Assembly: GCF_024171895.1 (NCBI RefSeq) | Contig: NZ_JAMTCQ010000008.1 | Span: 1,116,001 to 1,180,000 of the forward strand | Direction of reading: 5' to 3' | From: Prauserella halophila | Lineage (GTDB): Bacteria > Actinomycetota > Actinomycetes > Mycobacteriales > Pseudonocardiaceae | DNA length: 64,000 nt | In this document: positions 1 to 8,900 of the stretch, one piece after another | Layout: the number at the start of each line of letters is the position of its first letter | How positions within the stretch are numbered: position 1 is the first letter of the stretch | Translations under genes and position numbers: made by a program | Notes under the pieces: model-generated | What the model was told of the DNA's origin: nothing | What the model saw: the letters and a program-made list of their open reading frames with translations, nothing else | Database searches by the model: none

Positions 1-1104
1 GGCATGCAGCACGGCATCGTCGTCCACACACAAAAACAGGCAGTTGCGGGCTGTGCCGGCCCGCCTGCCGCTGCGGCCGAGGCGTTGCAGGAACGACGAC
101 ACGGTGCGGGGCGCGTCGATCTGGATGACCCGATCCAGATCGCCAACATCGATACCGAGCTCGAGTGTGGACGTCGCTACGATCACCGTGTTGCTCGACT
201 CTGCGAACGCAGCTTCGGACCTACGCCGCTCGGCAGCCGACAGCGACGAGTGCGACAGATAGGTGTCCACTCCGTGTCCCCGCAGGACCGCACCGAGCTC
301 CTCGGCTCTGCGCCTGCTCTCCACGAACACGAGGCGCTTTTCACCGGCATGCAACGACGCGATCACCTTGCCCGCGTTGGCGATCGAACCGACATGGTCC
401 AGGGTGATCTCGGGTTCGGCGACCGACTCCGTAACGGTCGGTGTGACGACCCGGCGGCGCTCGTGCGGCCGGCCGCCCTGCAGCCACCGGACGAGCTCCT
501 CCGGATTTCCTACGGTGGCGGAGAGTCCGATGCGTTGGAGGCTGCGGCCGACCGTGCGAGACAGCCGTTCCAACACCGCTTGCACATGCCAACCCCGATC
601 GTCGCCGGCGAACGCGTGAATCTCGTCGATCACGACGGCGCGTAGGCCGGCGAACAGCACGCGCGGGTCGACCTTCGCCGAGACCAGCATCGATTCGATC
701 GACTCGGGGGTCGTGAGCAGGATGTCGGGTCGGTCGCGGAGGATGCGCCTTCTCGCCGACTGACCTACATCGCCGTGCCAGAGCGCAGCCGATCGGCCGA
801 GCCACGCGGTGTACGACTCCAACCGCGGGTGCAAGTTGTTCAGCAGCGCACGGAGGGGACAGATATAGAGCACCGAGGTGCCCTGCCAATTCTCCTCGGC
901 CATTCTGCTCAGCAACGGCAGTACCGCCGCCTCGGTTTTCCCGCCTGCGGTCGGCGCGACCAGGAGACAGTCCTGACCGGCAACCACCGGGTTCACCGCC
1001 GCCTGCTGCAAGGGGCGCAAGCCGTCCCACCGCAGCGTATTCGCGAGGTGGTACTGCACCGCAGGGTGCAGTGTATCGACCGGGTCGGCGGCACCGTCAG
1101 ACAT
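1..1104 (-). CDS. brxHI: BrxHI, Lhr-like DEAD/DEAH-box helicase of BREX type 2 (partial, C-terminus outside window)
   Basis: Reverse-complement reading from an ATG at 1104 is open for 368 codons to the window edge. It shows superfamily 2 helicase motifs in order: motif I APTAGGKTE (about residues 44-52), PLRALLNNL (Ia), TTPES, motif II DEIHAF, motif III LSATVGN, and motifs V/VI with TSTLELGIDVGD and QRLGRSGRRAGTARN. This is the Lhr-like class of ATP-driven helicases used as BrxHI in BREX type 2 phage defence. The start codon overlaps the brxD stop by 8 bases, so it is the last visible gene of the pglZ-brxD-brxHI block and is probably translationally coupled. The C-terminal part is missing only because the window ends. 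An Lhr helicase unrelated to BREX is unlikely given the neighbours. Confidence 0.88.
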   Translation of the reverse strand, partial: MSDGAADPVDTLHPAVQYHLANTLRWDGLRPLQQAAVNPVVAGQDCLLVAPTAGGKTEAAVLPLLSRMAEENWQGTSVLYICPLRALLNNLHPRLESYTAWLGRSAALWHGDVGQSARRRILRDRPDILLTTPESIESMLVSAKVDPRVLFAGLRAVVIDEIHAFAGDDRGWHVQAVLERLSRTVGRSLQRIGLSATVGNPEELVRWLQGGRPHERRRVVTPTVTESVAEPEITLDHVGSIANAGKVIASLHAGEKRLVFVESRRRAEELGAVLRGHGVDTYLSHSSLSAAERRRSEAAFAESSNTVIVATSTLELGIDVGDLDRVIQIDAPRTVSSFLQRLGRSGRRAGTARNCLFLCVDDDAVLHA

Positions 1105-2410
1105 CGAGATCGATATCGTCGGCGGAGCGTGTGGCCGCTGCTTCTCGCTCGGCATCGTTGAGCTCGGCGGGCGTGATCGTGACGTCGTAGTCGGTGCGTG
1201 GGTCGAAGTCGGGGTGCAGTTCGATCGTGTCCAGGACGTCGACCAGCTTGCGCAGGAACAGCCGCGGGGCTGTGCCGACCTTGCCGCCGAGCCCACCGGC
1301 TACCGACGAGGCGAATGCCCGGAGGAACTCGTCGTCAGCGGTCCGTCGAATCCGCTCCGCATCCTCGACGTCCGCGGTGAACAGAGCACGTACCCGCGTG
1401 CCGAGCTCCACGAGCTTGTCGAGATCGAATCCGCTCAGTCGCAACTGCGGTGCACGTGGGTTGTCGAACCGCGGATCACGGGAGAAGTCGGCGTGCAACC
1501 GGTCGGCCAGCGGCGGCAGAAGCTGGATCCCCTGGCGTCCCTCGAAGAATGCCGGTGTTCCGGTGATCAGGAGATACAGCCCGGGGAAACTGCCGTCGTG
1601 CACCTCGTCCATCAACTGCCGCAGAGCGTTGAGCGCTTTCGCGCGTGCATCGCTACGAACCCGCTGCAGCGTCTCGACCTCGTCCAGGACGAGCAACAAC
1701 CCGGAGTGGCCGGAATCGCGCAGGATGGCCAGTAGTCCCTTGAGGAAGCCGAACGCGAGGTAATGGTCGAGATCGCCCTTGACTCCCGCAAGGCGTTTCA
1801 CGTTGGCAGCGACGTGTGGCTGGCCGCCCAACCAGGCGATGAGGCCGTCGGCGGCTTCGTTGTCCTCCGCCGCAACAAGCTTCCGATAGGTCCGGATGGC
1901 CATGGGGAATACCGGCGCACGAGCGGCGACCTCGGACAGTCGCTGTTCCAGCAACGCCTCGACCGCCTCGTCGGAAACCTCGCCATGCTCGTCGGCAGCG
2001 TCGGATTCCACGGTGAACAACCAGGAATCCACGATCGGACGCAGCGCACTCGGCGGGAGCGTATCGGTCCGCAACGACTCGATCATGCGGCGATACACGG
2101 TCTCCAGCCGGTGCAGCGGCGTGTCGATCTCGTTGATCTGGACCTCGGTGCTGGCAAAGCCCTTCTTGCGGGCGGTGTCGGCGAGCCACCGGGCGAAAAA
2201 GGTCTTGCCTGCCCCGTAATCACCCCGCACGGCTTTGAATACCGCGCCGCCACTGCCCACGGCATCGAGCTCCGCGCCGCACTCGGTGGCGAACTTGTCG
2301 AGGCCGACGGCGAGTTGATCGAGGCCGTGCGCGGGTACGGTGCCGCGTCGGAGCGCGGCAAGGACCTCACGCCGACGGCGCGGTGAGATCGCCCCCTGTG
2401 GACCGGTCAC
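1097..2410 (-). CDS. brxD: BrxD, P-loop ATPase of BREX type 2
   Basis: A 437-residue protein when started at the GTG at 2410, which overlaps the pglZ stop as GTGA. The reading frame stays open upstream to 2869, but that part is inside pglZ and is a shadow. Walker A is GDYGAGKTFFARWL near residue 63; a Walker B-like LLLVLDEVETLQ lies near residue 240. It matches the BrxD family of AAA-type ATPases, one of the six core genes of BREX type 2, with its usual partners pglZ and brxHI on either side. Its biochemical role in BREX is not established; it probably remodels the defence complex or DNA using ATP. Family assignment rests on motifs plus gene order. Confidence 0.85.
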   Translation of the reverse strand: MTGPQGAISPRRRREVLAALRRGTVPAHGLDQLAVGLDKFATECGAELDAVGSGGAVFKAVRGDYGAGKTFFARWLADTARKKGFASTEVQINEIDTPLHRLETVYRRMIESLRTDTLPPSALRPIVDSWLFTVESDAADEHGEVSDEAVEALLEQRLSEVAARAPVFPMAIRTYRKLVAAEDNEAADGLIAWLGGQPHVAANVKRLAGVKGDLDHYLAFGFLKGLLAILRDSGHSGLLLVLDEVETLQRVRSDARAKALNALRQLMDEVHDGSFPGLYLLITGTPAFFEGRQGIQLLPPLADRLHADFSRDPRFDNPRAPQLRLSGFDLDKLVELGTRVRALFTADVEDAERIRRTADDEFLRAFASSVAGGLGGKVGTAPRLFLRKLVDVLDTIELHPDFDPRTDYDVTITPAELNDAEREAAATRSADDIDLDV

Positions 2411-5184
2411 CGCGTTACTCCGAACTGCTCGCGAAGCGTCGTTTCGTCCAGGACGACATCGCCTGACTCCTGCTCGTACTGGATGACCACGTAGCCCTCG
2501 ATGTCGAGCAGTCGTTTGAGGAGTGACAGGGCGCCGCGCAACCGGGACGTGTGTACGCCCAAAGCTGTGCACGCCTCCTTGGCCGGGATTCGCCGTTCGG
2601 GGTTGGACAGTAGCGCCTCCAGCAGTGCACGAATGTGCTCCTCGCGCACAGGCATGCGTTTCGCGTTCGCCACCTGCTGTTTGAAGGTCTTCGACGCGAG
2701 TACCGCCTTCGCGAGCTTCTTGGCTTCCGCATCGACTGCGTCGGGCTCGGTTTCGGCTGCGGTCGGCTTGGCCGGGGCGAGGTCGAACAGCGCGTCCGGC
2801 TGCGCCGGTTCCGCTGTTGTGACCGCCGGGGGCGTAGCCGCCGCGGCGGGTACCGGCCTGTCCCACCACTCCGGTTTCGGATCCGGGAGAGCACCGAGTT
2901 CGGACTTCGGCGGAGCCTGCCCCGCGTGCAGCACCACTACCGGCACAACGACTTCGGCCGGGCAGCCCCCGCCGTGATATCCGGCGTTGAGTGGGCCGTA
3001 GCGGAGGCGTTCGTTGACGGCGAGCACGGCGCTGCCCCCGGCTGTCAGCACCCGTGGTCCGCGCACCAGCACTTCGCCGTCCGTCGGAGGCTCGGCGGTG
3101 ACGTCCGCCCTGGCACGGGCGCCGTACGTCGCGTCGTGCTGGTGGAGCTCTCCCTCACGCCGTTCGATGACGTGGCCGTGATCGGAGGTGATCACCACGC
3201 TGCGGCCTGCGCGGCGCGCCGCCTCGAGCAGCGGTTTGAGGTGCTTGACCGCACCCAGGTTCCAGTCGATTCCCGCGGGGTCGGTGTGGTGCAGTGCGTC
3301 GTCGACCGTGTTGAGCACAGCACCTACGAGCGGGTGCCGCGCGGTGTCCGCCACGGCGTTCTGGATGTCGCTGCTGAGCGCGTGGCCGGCTGCGGAGGTG
3401 TCCAGGTCCTTCTTGTGATAGAGCGGCGCACGTTTGGCACCGCCCGCGGAGGCCTCGGGGAGCCCCGCGCGTTTGAGCTGTTCGGCGAAGCCCTGGCTTT
3501 CCGCGTCGTCGTTGCCGTGACGGAGCTCGCCACACAGCAGCGAGGTCCGGCTGAACTCGGTCAGCGTCGGCAACACGGCCAGCGCTGCACCACGTTCGCT
3601 GTTTCCCGGCAAGGCGTGCTCGACCCACCCGATCCGGCCGGCGTCATCGACGAGTTTGCTCGCGATGGCCATGCTGAGCCCGTCGATCACCAGCAGGAGC
3701 GTCGGCTGACGGTTAGCCAGCGGCGCCACGATCGTGGGCAGTACCTGCTCCACGCCGAGCACTCCGTCGCCCGAAGCGTTCGCCAGCGCGTTGCCGAAGG
3801 CGCGGTCGTGGGCGTCTCGCCGCGTCCGGACGAGCGCCAGCACCCGGCCGAGCTCCTCGGCCAGTGTCGTGTCCGCGGCACCGCGAGCCACGTCGTTGAC
3901 TGCGCTGTCGACCCAGCTGTCGAAACCGGTGTGCCGTCGCAGTAGCGCTCCGAGATCTCGTTGTTCGGCCGGCGCCACAGACGTGTCAACGGCCAGCCAG
4001 CGGACCAGCCGCATCGCGGATTCGACGCTCCGCACGGTGTCGTCGCCGGCTGCGAGGTAATGTCCTCGGACGTTGGCGAGCGCTGCCTCGGCCGCCGTCA
4101 GGTCGCCGGTCACCAACGGAGTGTCGGGCTCCGCGGCCTCCGCGGACACCTCCGCGACGAGCGGCCGGATGGCTTCGGCCAGGTCACTCAGGCGCGCATT
4201 CAGCCCGTCAGGCAGCAGATCAGAGGTGCGGACGAGATCCGTGAGGCCCAGTTCCCTGACACGTCCATTGGCCGAGTGCAGGGCCTCGTGTGCGGCTTCC
4301 CGGTCCAACCATGTGGTCACCAGGCCGGCCGCTTCGGCATTCCAGCTGGCCAAGGTGCTCGGGTTCAGCCGGCCGAGACCGTACGTTCCCGCGAACTGGC
4401 CCGCAGCGTGACTCGCCGAGAGCTCCGGCGAGTTGAGCAGTCCCGCGACAATGCCGAGCGGCACGATGTCGGCTACCCGACCAGCGCTCAGCAGTGTGCG
4501 CACCGGATGCGCTGCCAGACCGCAATGCCCGGCAAGCCAGTCGATGACCTCCTCGGTCAGTGCATCCCCACCCGATTTCCGCAGGTTCGCAAGCTGCGAT
4601 GTGGCGTCACGCGTGACGGTCCACACCATGATCGAGGTGATGTCCACCTCCGCGCCGTCCTCGGCGATGCCGAGTTTCGCTCGTGCCACGCTGCCCAGGG
4701 CGTGGTCCCGGGTCAGTACCCCACCCGGAGCGGGCGGGAAGTGATGTTCGGCGAGCGTGGCGAGCAGACCGCCGGCGAGCTCACGTGGCTTGTCCCCCGA
4801 CGCCTGCAGCTGGGAATCGAGTCGCTCGGCACCGAATCGTTGCTGCACGGCTTGCCACGGATCAGGGGTGCGCAGGCGATTGCCGAGCAGGTGCGCGAGG
4901 ACACCACCGCCGAGGTCGTCACGAGTGCACGGGGTCAGCACGACGACCCAGTCGACGTCGGGTGCACCGTGCAACGCTTCCCACACGGCCAGCGTGGACG
5001 GGCACGCGGCGACGCGGACGGCTCGGCCACGGTGAGTGAACTGCTCGGGGCCGTCCCACTCTGCACCGGCCTGCACACCGAGCACGCCTCCGCGGTAGTT
5101 CTTGTCCACCAGGCTGTCCAGCAGTGCTCGCACCACGGCGGGACTAGCCGTCATCAGCGTGTGCCCGTCCACGGTCACCGCCAT
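2407..5184 (-). CDS. pglZ: PglZ, alkaline phosphatase superfamily protein of BREX type 2
   Basis: A 925-residue protein. The central region carries the PglZ/alkaline phosphatase fold signature: LLLVIDGLSMAI near residue 500 supplies the first metal-binding Asp, and VVITSDHGHVIE near residue 660 supplies the Asp-His metal ligands. PglZ is the signature gene of all BREX systems; the phosphatase-like domain is needed for defence, but its substrate is not established. The start at 5184 has a good ribosome site (GGAG six bases before ATG). It begins the second block (pglZ-brxD-brxHI), separated from pglW-X-Y by the helicase-nuclease gene and a divergent small gene. The C-terminal 150 residues contain an Ala/Pro-rich linker and a winged-helix-like tail. 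Confidence 0.93.
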   Translation of the reverse strand: MAVTVDGHTLMTASPAVVRALLDSLVDKNYRGGVLGVQAGAEWDGPEQFTHRGRAVRVAACPSTLAVWEALHGAPDVDWVVVLTPCTRDDLGGGVLAHLLGNRLRTPDPWQAVQQRFGAERLDSQLQASGDKPRELAGGLLATLAEHHFPPAPGGVLTRDHALGSVARAKLGIAEDGAEVDITSIMVWTVTRDATSQLANLRKSGGDALTEEVIDWLAGHCGLAAHPVRTLLSAGRVADIVPLGIVAGLLNSPELSASHAAGQFAGTYGLGRLNPSTLASWNAEAAGLVTTWLDREAAHEALHSANGRVRELGLTDLVRTSDLLPDGLNARLSDLAEAIRPLVAEVSAEAAEPDTPLVTGDLTAAEAALANVRGHYLAAGDDTVRSVESAMRLVRWLAVDTSVAPAEQRDLGALLRRHTGFDSWVDSAVNDVARGAADTTLAEELGRVLALVRTRRDAHDRAFGNALANASGDGVLGVEQVLPTIVAPLANRQPTLLLVIDGLSMAIASKLVDDAGRIGWVEHALPGNSERGAALAVLPTLTEFSRTSLLCGELRHGNDDAESQGFAEQLKRAGLPEASAGGAKRAPLYHKKDLDTSAAGHALSSDIQNAVADTARHPLVGAVLNTVDDALHHTDPAGIDWNLGAVKHLKPLLEAARRAGRSVVITSDHGHVIERREGELHQHDATYGARARADVTAEPPTDGEVLVRGPRVLTAGGSAVLAVNERLRYGPLNAGYHGGGCPAEVVVPVVVLHAGQAPPKSELGALPDPKPEWWDRPVPAAAATPPAVTTAEPAQPDALFDLAPAKPTAAETEPDAVDAEAKKLAKAVLASKTFKQQVANAKRMPVREEHIRALLEALLSNPERRIPAKEACTALGVHTSRLRGALSLLKRLLDIEGYVVIQYEQESGDVVLDETTLREQFGVTR

Positions 5185-5378
5185 CGACAGCTCCTATCGT
5201 TCATGGTTCGTCCCCTGGCGGGCGAGATCCGAGTCGCACGGCGTCGATGGGGCGGCGCCGATGGATCAGCCCGGCCGATGACTAAACGCGGCCTCTTGCA
5301 TGCTATCGGTTCGGGTCACAGGAACCGGGAGCATCCTCGTGCGCTACAGCGACCTCACAACCTGTCGATTTTCGTTTT

Positions 5379-5404
5379 GTTCGTTTTAAAGCTATGATGC
5401 TGGT
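5379..5404 (+). promoter_or_regulatory. Probable promoter giving a leaderless transcript of the antitoxin-like gene
   Basis: A strong -10 hexamer TATGAT lies at 5393-5398, only six bases before the ATG at 5405. With usual spacing, transcription would start on or next to the A of the ATG, so the message would be leaderless, which is common in actinobacteria. No ribosome site is visible. The stretch upstream is unusually AT-rich with TTCGTTTT repeated, and could hold an operator. No clear -35 box. Confidence 0.45.
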
Positions 5405-5890
5405 ATGGCCGCTGCGATGAGTGACCGCACCGTGCTCCCTCCGGAGCAGCCGCAACAACTGATCGAACTGATCGCTGCCCTCGACGAGGACACCGAGTCC
5501 GGCGCGCCGGCCCTGGTCACACGAAGTGGGCGGCACGTCGCGATGCCGGATGAGCTGTACGACGTCCTGCGCAATGTCCTCGGTTCACTGGCACACGGTA
5601 TGGCGATCACGGTCGCACCGACGCACACGACCCTGACCACCGGAGAAGCGGCACAGCTACTCGGCGTGTCGCGACCGACACTGGTACGACTGCTCGAAGA
5701 GGGCTCCGTCCCGTACGAACAGCCCGCCAGGCACCGCAAGATCAAACTCGGTGACCTGCTAGCCTACCGCGAGCGTGCTCGGCGCAGCCGTGCGGCCGGC
5801 CTGGATGAAATGGTCCACGAGGCCGAGGAAGCAGGCTTGTACGAACTTCCGGACGATGCGGCGATCGAGCGGCTGTCCACCACCGACTGA
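5405..5890 (+). CDS. Excisionase-family DNA-binding protein, antitoxin-like, without a toxin partner
   Basis: A 161-residue protein. Residues about 77-125 form a MerR/excisionase-type helix-turn-helix (TTGEAAQLLGVSRPTLVRLL followed by a conserved R-H-R-K-I wing and LLAYRER). The N-terminal part resembles the prevent-host-death/VapB-like half seen in actinobacterial antitoxins that normally precede a PIN-domain toxin. No toxin follows: the next reading frame is the convergent helicase gene, 78 bases away. It is the only plus-strand gene within the BREX locus, divergent from pglZ. It may be an orphan antitoxin left after loss of the toxin, or a regulator of the BREX genes. DNA binding is well supported; the role is inference. 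Confidence 0.75.
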   Translation: MAAAMSDRTVLPPEQPQQLIELIAALDEDTESGAPALVTRSGRHVAMPDELYDVLRNVLGSLAHGMAITVAPTHTTLTTGEAAQLLGVSRPTLVRLLEEGSVPYEQPARHRKIKLGDLLAYRERARRSRAAGLDEMVHEAEEAGLYELPDDAAIERLSTTD

Positions 5891-5899
5891 CCCGTAGAT

Positions 5900-5960
5900 C
5901 GCTGACCCGGCAACCGTTGCGCAGAAGGCCGTTGCGCAGAAAGCCGATGCGCCGAAACGT
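5900..5960. repeat. Short degenerate direct repeats between convergent genes
   Basis: The gap between the antitoxin-like gene and the helicase gene holds about three imperfect copies of a 15-16 base unit with core CCGTTGCGCAGAA. No inverted repeat strong enough to call a terminator is visible. A toxin gene would be expected here for a complete pair, and none is present. Confidence 0.5.
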
Positions 5961-5968
5961 CCATACCT

Positions 5969-8900
5969 CTAGCCGCGATCGTCGGCCCCGTACTCTTCCT
6001 TGGCCAGGTCGAGGATCGGTTCGAGGTGTTCTCGTATCTGCTTCGTCAGCCGTTTCAAGCCCAGTCGTTCGAGCGTCGTCTTCAAGATGCCCTCGTCGTC
6101 CCAGCCTGTTTGCTGGGCAGCAGCAGCCATCATCGCGGCGAGTTCGGCAGGCGGTACCTGGCTCAGCTCGCGCGGACCCAGGTCACGCACGCGGACCTGC
6201 GACTGTTCGGGAACCCGGTAGGTACGTGGTTTGACCCCGCTCTCGTCAAGAGGATTGTCCGCGATCAGCACGCCTCGCCGCACCGCGGCGCTGATGGCTG
6301 AGTTGAGGTCCTTGGCGATCTGTTTGCCGACCCGCGAACCGCCCGAGGCCCGGACGTAGACGGTGTGCAGTCGGTCCCCGACGATCGGGCCCTCGGTTCG
6401 CACGATCTCCTCGATACCGGCCCGCACCTGCTCAGCTGTGGCCCCGTTCACCGGCACCACAGCGCCGGAGAACTCCTCATAGGGCTCGTACGCCCCTGAC
6501 CGTCCCGCCCGGGGCGATGTGGGCGCCGCGGCCGCTGCTGTCTCTTCGCCGACCACATCGGACGTCCCGGCAACGTCGGACAATCCGGAGCCGCCGGACG
6601 GCCCGGCAACGTCGGATGGCACGTCCGCGGCGAGTTCCTCCGGCTCCGCATGCTCGGCCGGCTCCTGGTCGAGCGGCGTGTCCGGCCCGTCCGTCGACGA
6701 GGCAGGGAGGCCAGCGTCATCGTCGACCTCATCGCCTCCGGAATCATCGCCGCCGGCAGCGTCGTCGCCGGCAGCGTCGTCCTCGTCGTCCCCTCCGCCG
6801 GCTCCGGCCTCGGCCTCAACGATCACCGGGGCGGAGTCACTGACCTGGCCCGCTGGATGGATGTCGAGTTTCGCCAACGTGTCCCACAGGCCTGCGAGGG
6901 CCGCAGCCGGGTCCACGTCGAACGACGACCCGGTGATGCGGAAGAACTGCCAGCCGCAGCGTTCCAGGTCGCGCTGCCGTGCCAGGTCGCGCTCGTACTG
7001 GTCGGGACCATGCCAGAAGTCGCCGTCGCATTCGATGGCGAGTCGGCGTTGTCCACCGAGAACGACGAGGTCGATGCGGTATCCGGCCGACTCGTACTGC
7101 GGGTGGACCGTGTAGCCGCGGTCGATGATGCGGTTGTAAACACGCTGTTCGAACAACGAGTCGAACGGATCGACGCGCTCGTTCTCGGGAACTCGCTCCT
7201 GGTGTCCACCGTCGTCCGAACCGTTCGCACGGTTGATGACGCCGTAGCAGTAGTCCAGCAGCGCGAACCGCATGTCGGCGCTGTTGTGCAGCTGTTGGAG
7301 ACCGATCGAGTGGAACACCCACACCTGGTCCTTGGCGCGGGAGACGGCGACGTTGAAACGCTGCACGTTCGCATCCTGAGTCAGCGAACCGATGCGTTTG
7401 CCTTCCTCCGTGGCTTTCACCATGGACAGGAACATCACGTCCCGTTCGGACCCCTGGAAATCAGCGGCATCGCCGCAGCGCAGATCCCGTGCCGTCCACT
7501 CCTTGTTCGGTAGTCGCTCCAGCAGGGCCGCCTGGATCTGCTGCGCCTGGGCAGCACCGAGCAACGAGATGACACCGAAGGTTGTGCCGTCGTAGGCGGG
7601 ATCGGCGATGCACTTCTCGATCCGCTCCACAATGGCCTCGACCTCGACCGGGTTGACCTGGTGGGTACTGCTGCTGCCCTTCACGTACCCGTCGGTGAGG
7701 TGTACGGCCTTGACCGGGTCGAGCCGGTCGGTGCCGTACTGGCGCACCGGCACGAGTGCGATGCCCTCCGGTTCATAGGCGATGCGGTTCGAGAATCCGA
7801 TGATCTCGGGCACGCAGCGGCGGTGTTCGGTGAGCGCGATCAGCCCGCCGTAACGCATCTTCGCCTCGTCGAACAGGCTGCGCTTCGGGTCCTGCCAGGA
7901 CGCGCGGTAGCGGTCGTCGGCGAGGTACTGGCCTGCGAGGTCGCGCAGCTGCTGCTGATTGATGCCCACGGCCGCGGGCGAGACCTGCATGTCGTCACCG
8001 ATGACGACGATCTTCTTGGCGAGGTACTGCAGGAACGTGGCTTCCGTGCCCGCCTGGGACGCCTCGTCGACGATGACGACGTCGAACATGTCCGGCTCGA
8101 CCCGCAGCTGCTCGGCGATCCGGTACAGCGGCATGATCCAGACGGGAACCGCGGGGCGGCATCGTTCCATCGCCTCCCGCACCTCGGACCGGCGTTGGGC
8201 CCCATAGGGGCCGGACATCTTGCCCGCCCGCTTGACGAGCTGGGCGTACTGCGTGAGGTCCGCCCTGGCCCCGGGGGTGATGCGCTGAGGTGAGGCCGCG
8301 TGGTCCCAGGACCGCAGTGCCGCCATCGTCTCCACCTGGTCGCGAATGGCGTCGTCTGTACGCGTGACGGCAGCCTGCAGGGCGTTGACGTCCCCGGGGT
8401 CCTGCTCCCGCACCCATGTCCGAGCCGAGGCCCACGCCCACGCCTGCTCGAACTCGGCGAGCCGGCCGTCCCATGCGGGCCCTGCGGGATCGTCCGTGAG
8501 GGCCCGGGACAACGTCGGCGCCTGCTCGTCGAGCCGGCGCTGTAGGGCCGTTCGCCGCTCGGTCATGCTGCGTACCTGCCACAGTCGATACAGCCGCCGA
8601 TACGCGTCGGCATAACCGTTCGGATCGCGGCCTGCCACGACCGCGTGCAGGTCGCCCACGCACGGCGCCGCCTGCTCCCACTGCGCTGCGAGGCCGACCG
8701 TGTCCTCCAGTTCGCGCAGCGGAGTGGCCGCGGCCGTCCACGCCTCTTCGGCCGCTGCCGCGTCGACCAGCCGAGCGTAGGTGCGCACGTCCTGCAGGTC
8801 GTTCCAGTTGGGCGCGGGCAGCCCTGCCGCCGCGAGTGCCCGTTCCTCGGTTTCCAGCCGCTGTCCCAAGGCCAGGACACGATGCAACTGTTCCAATTCG

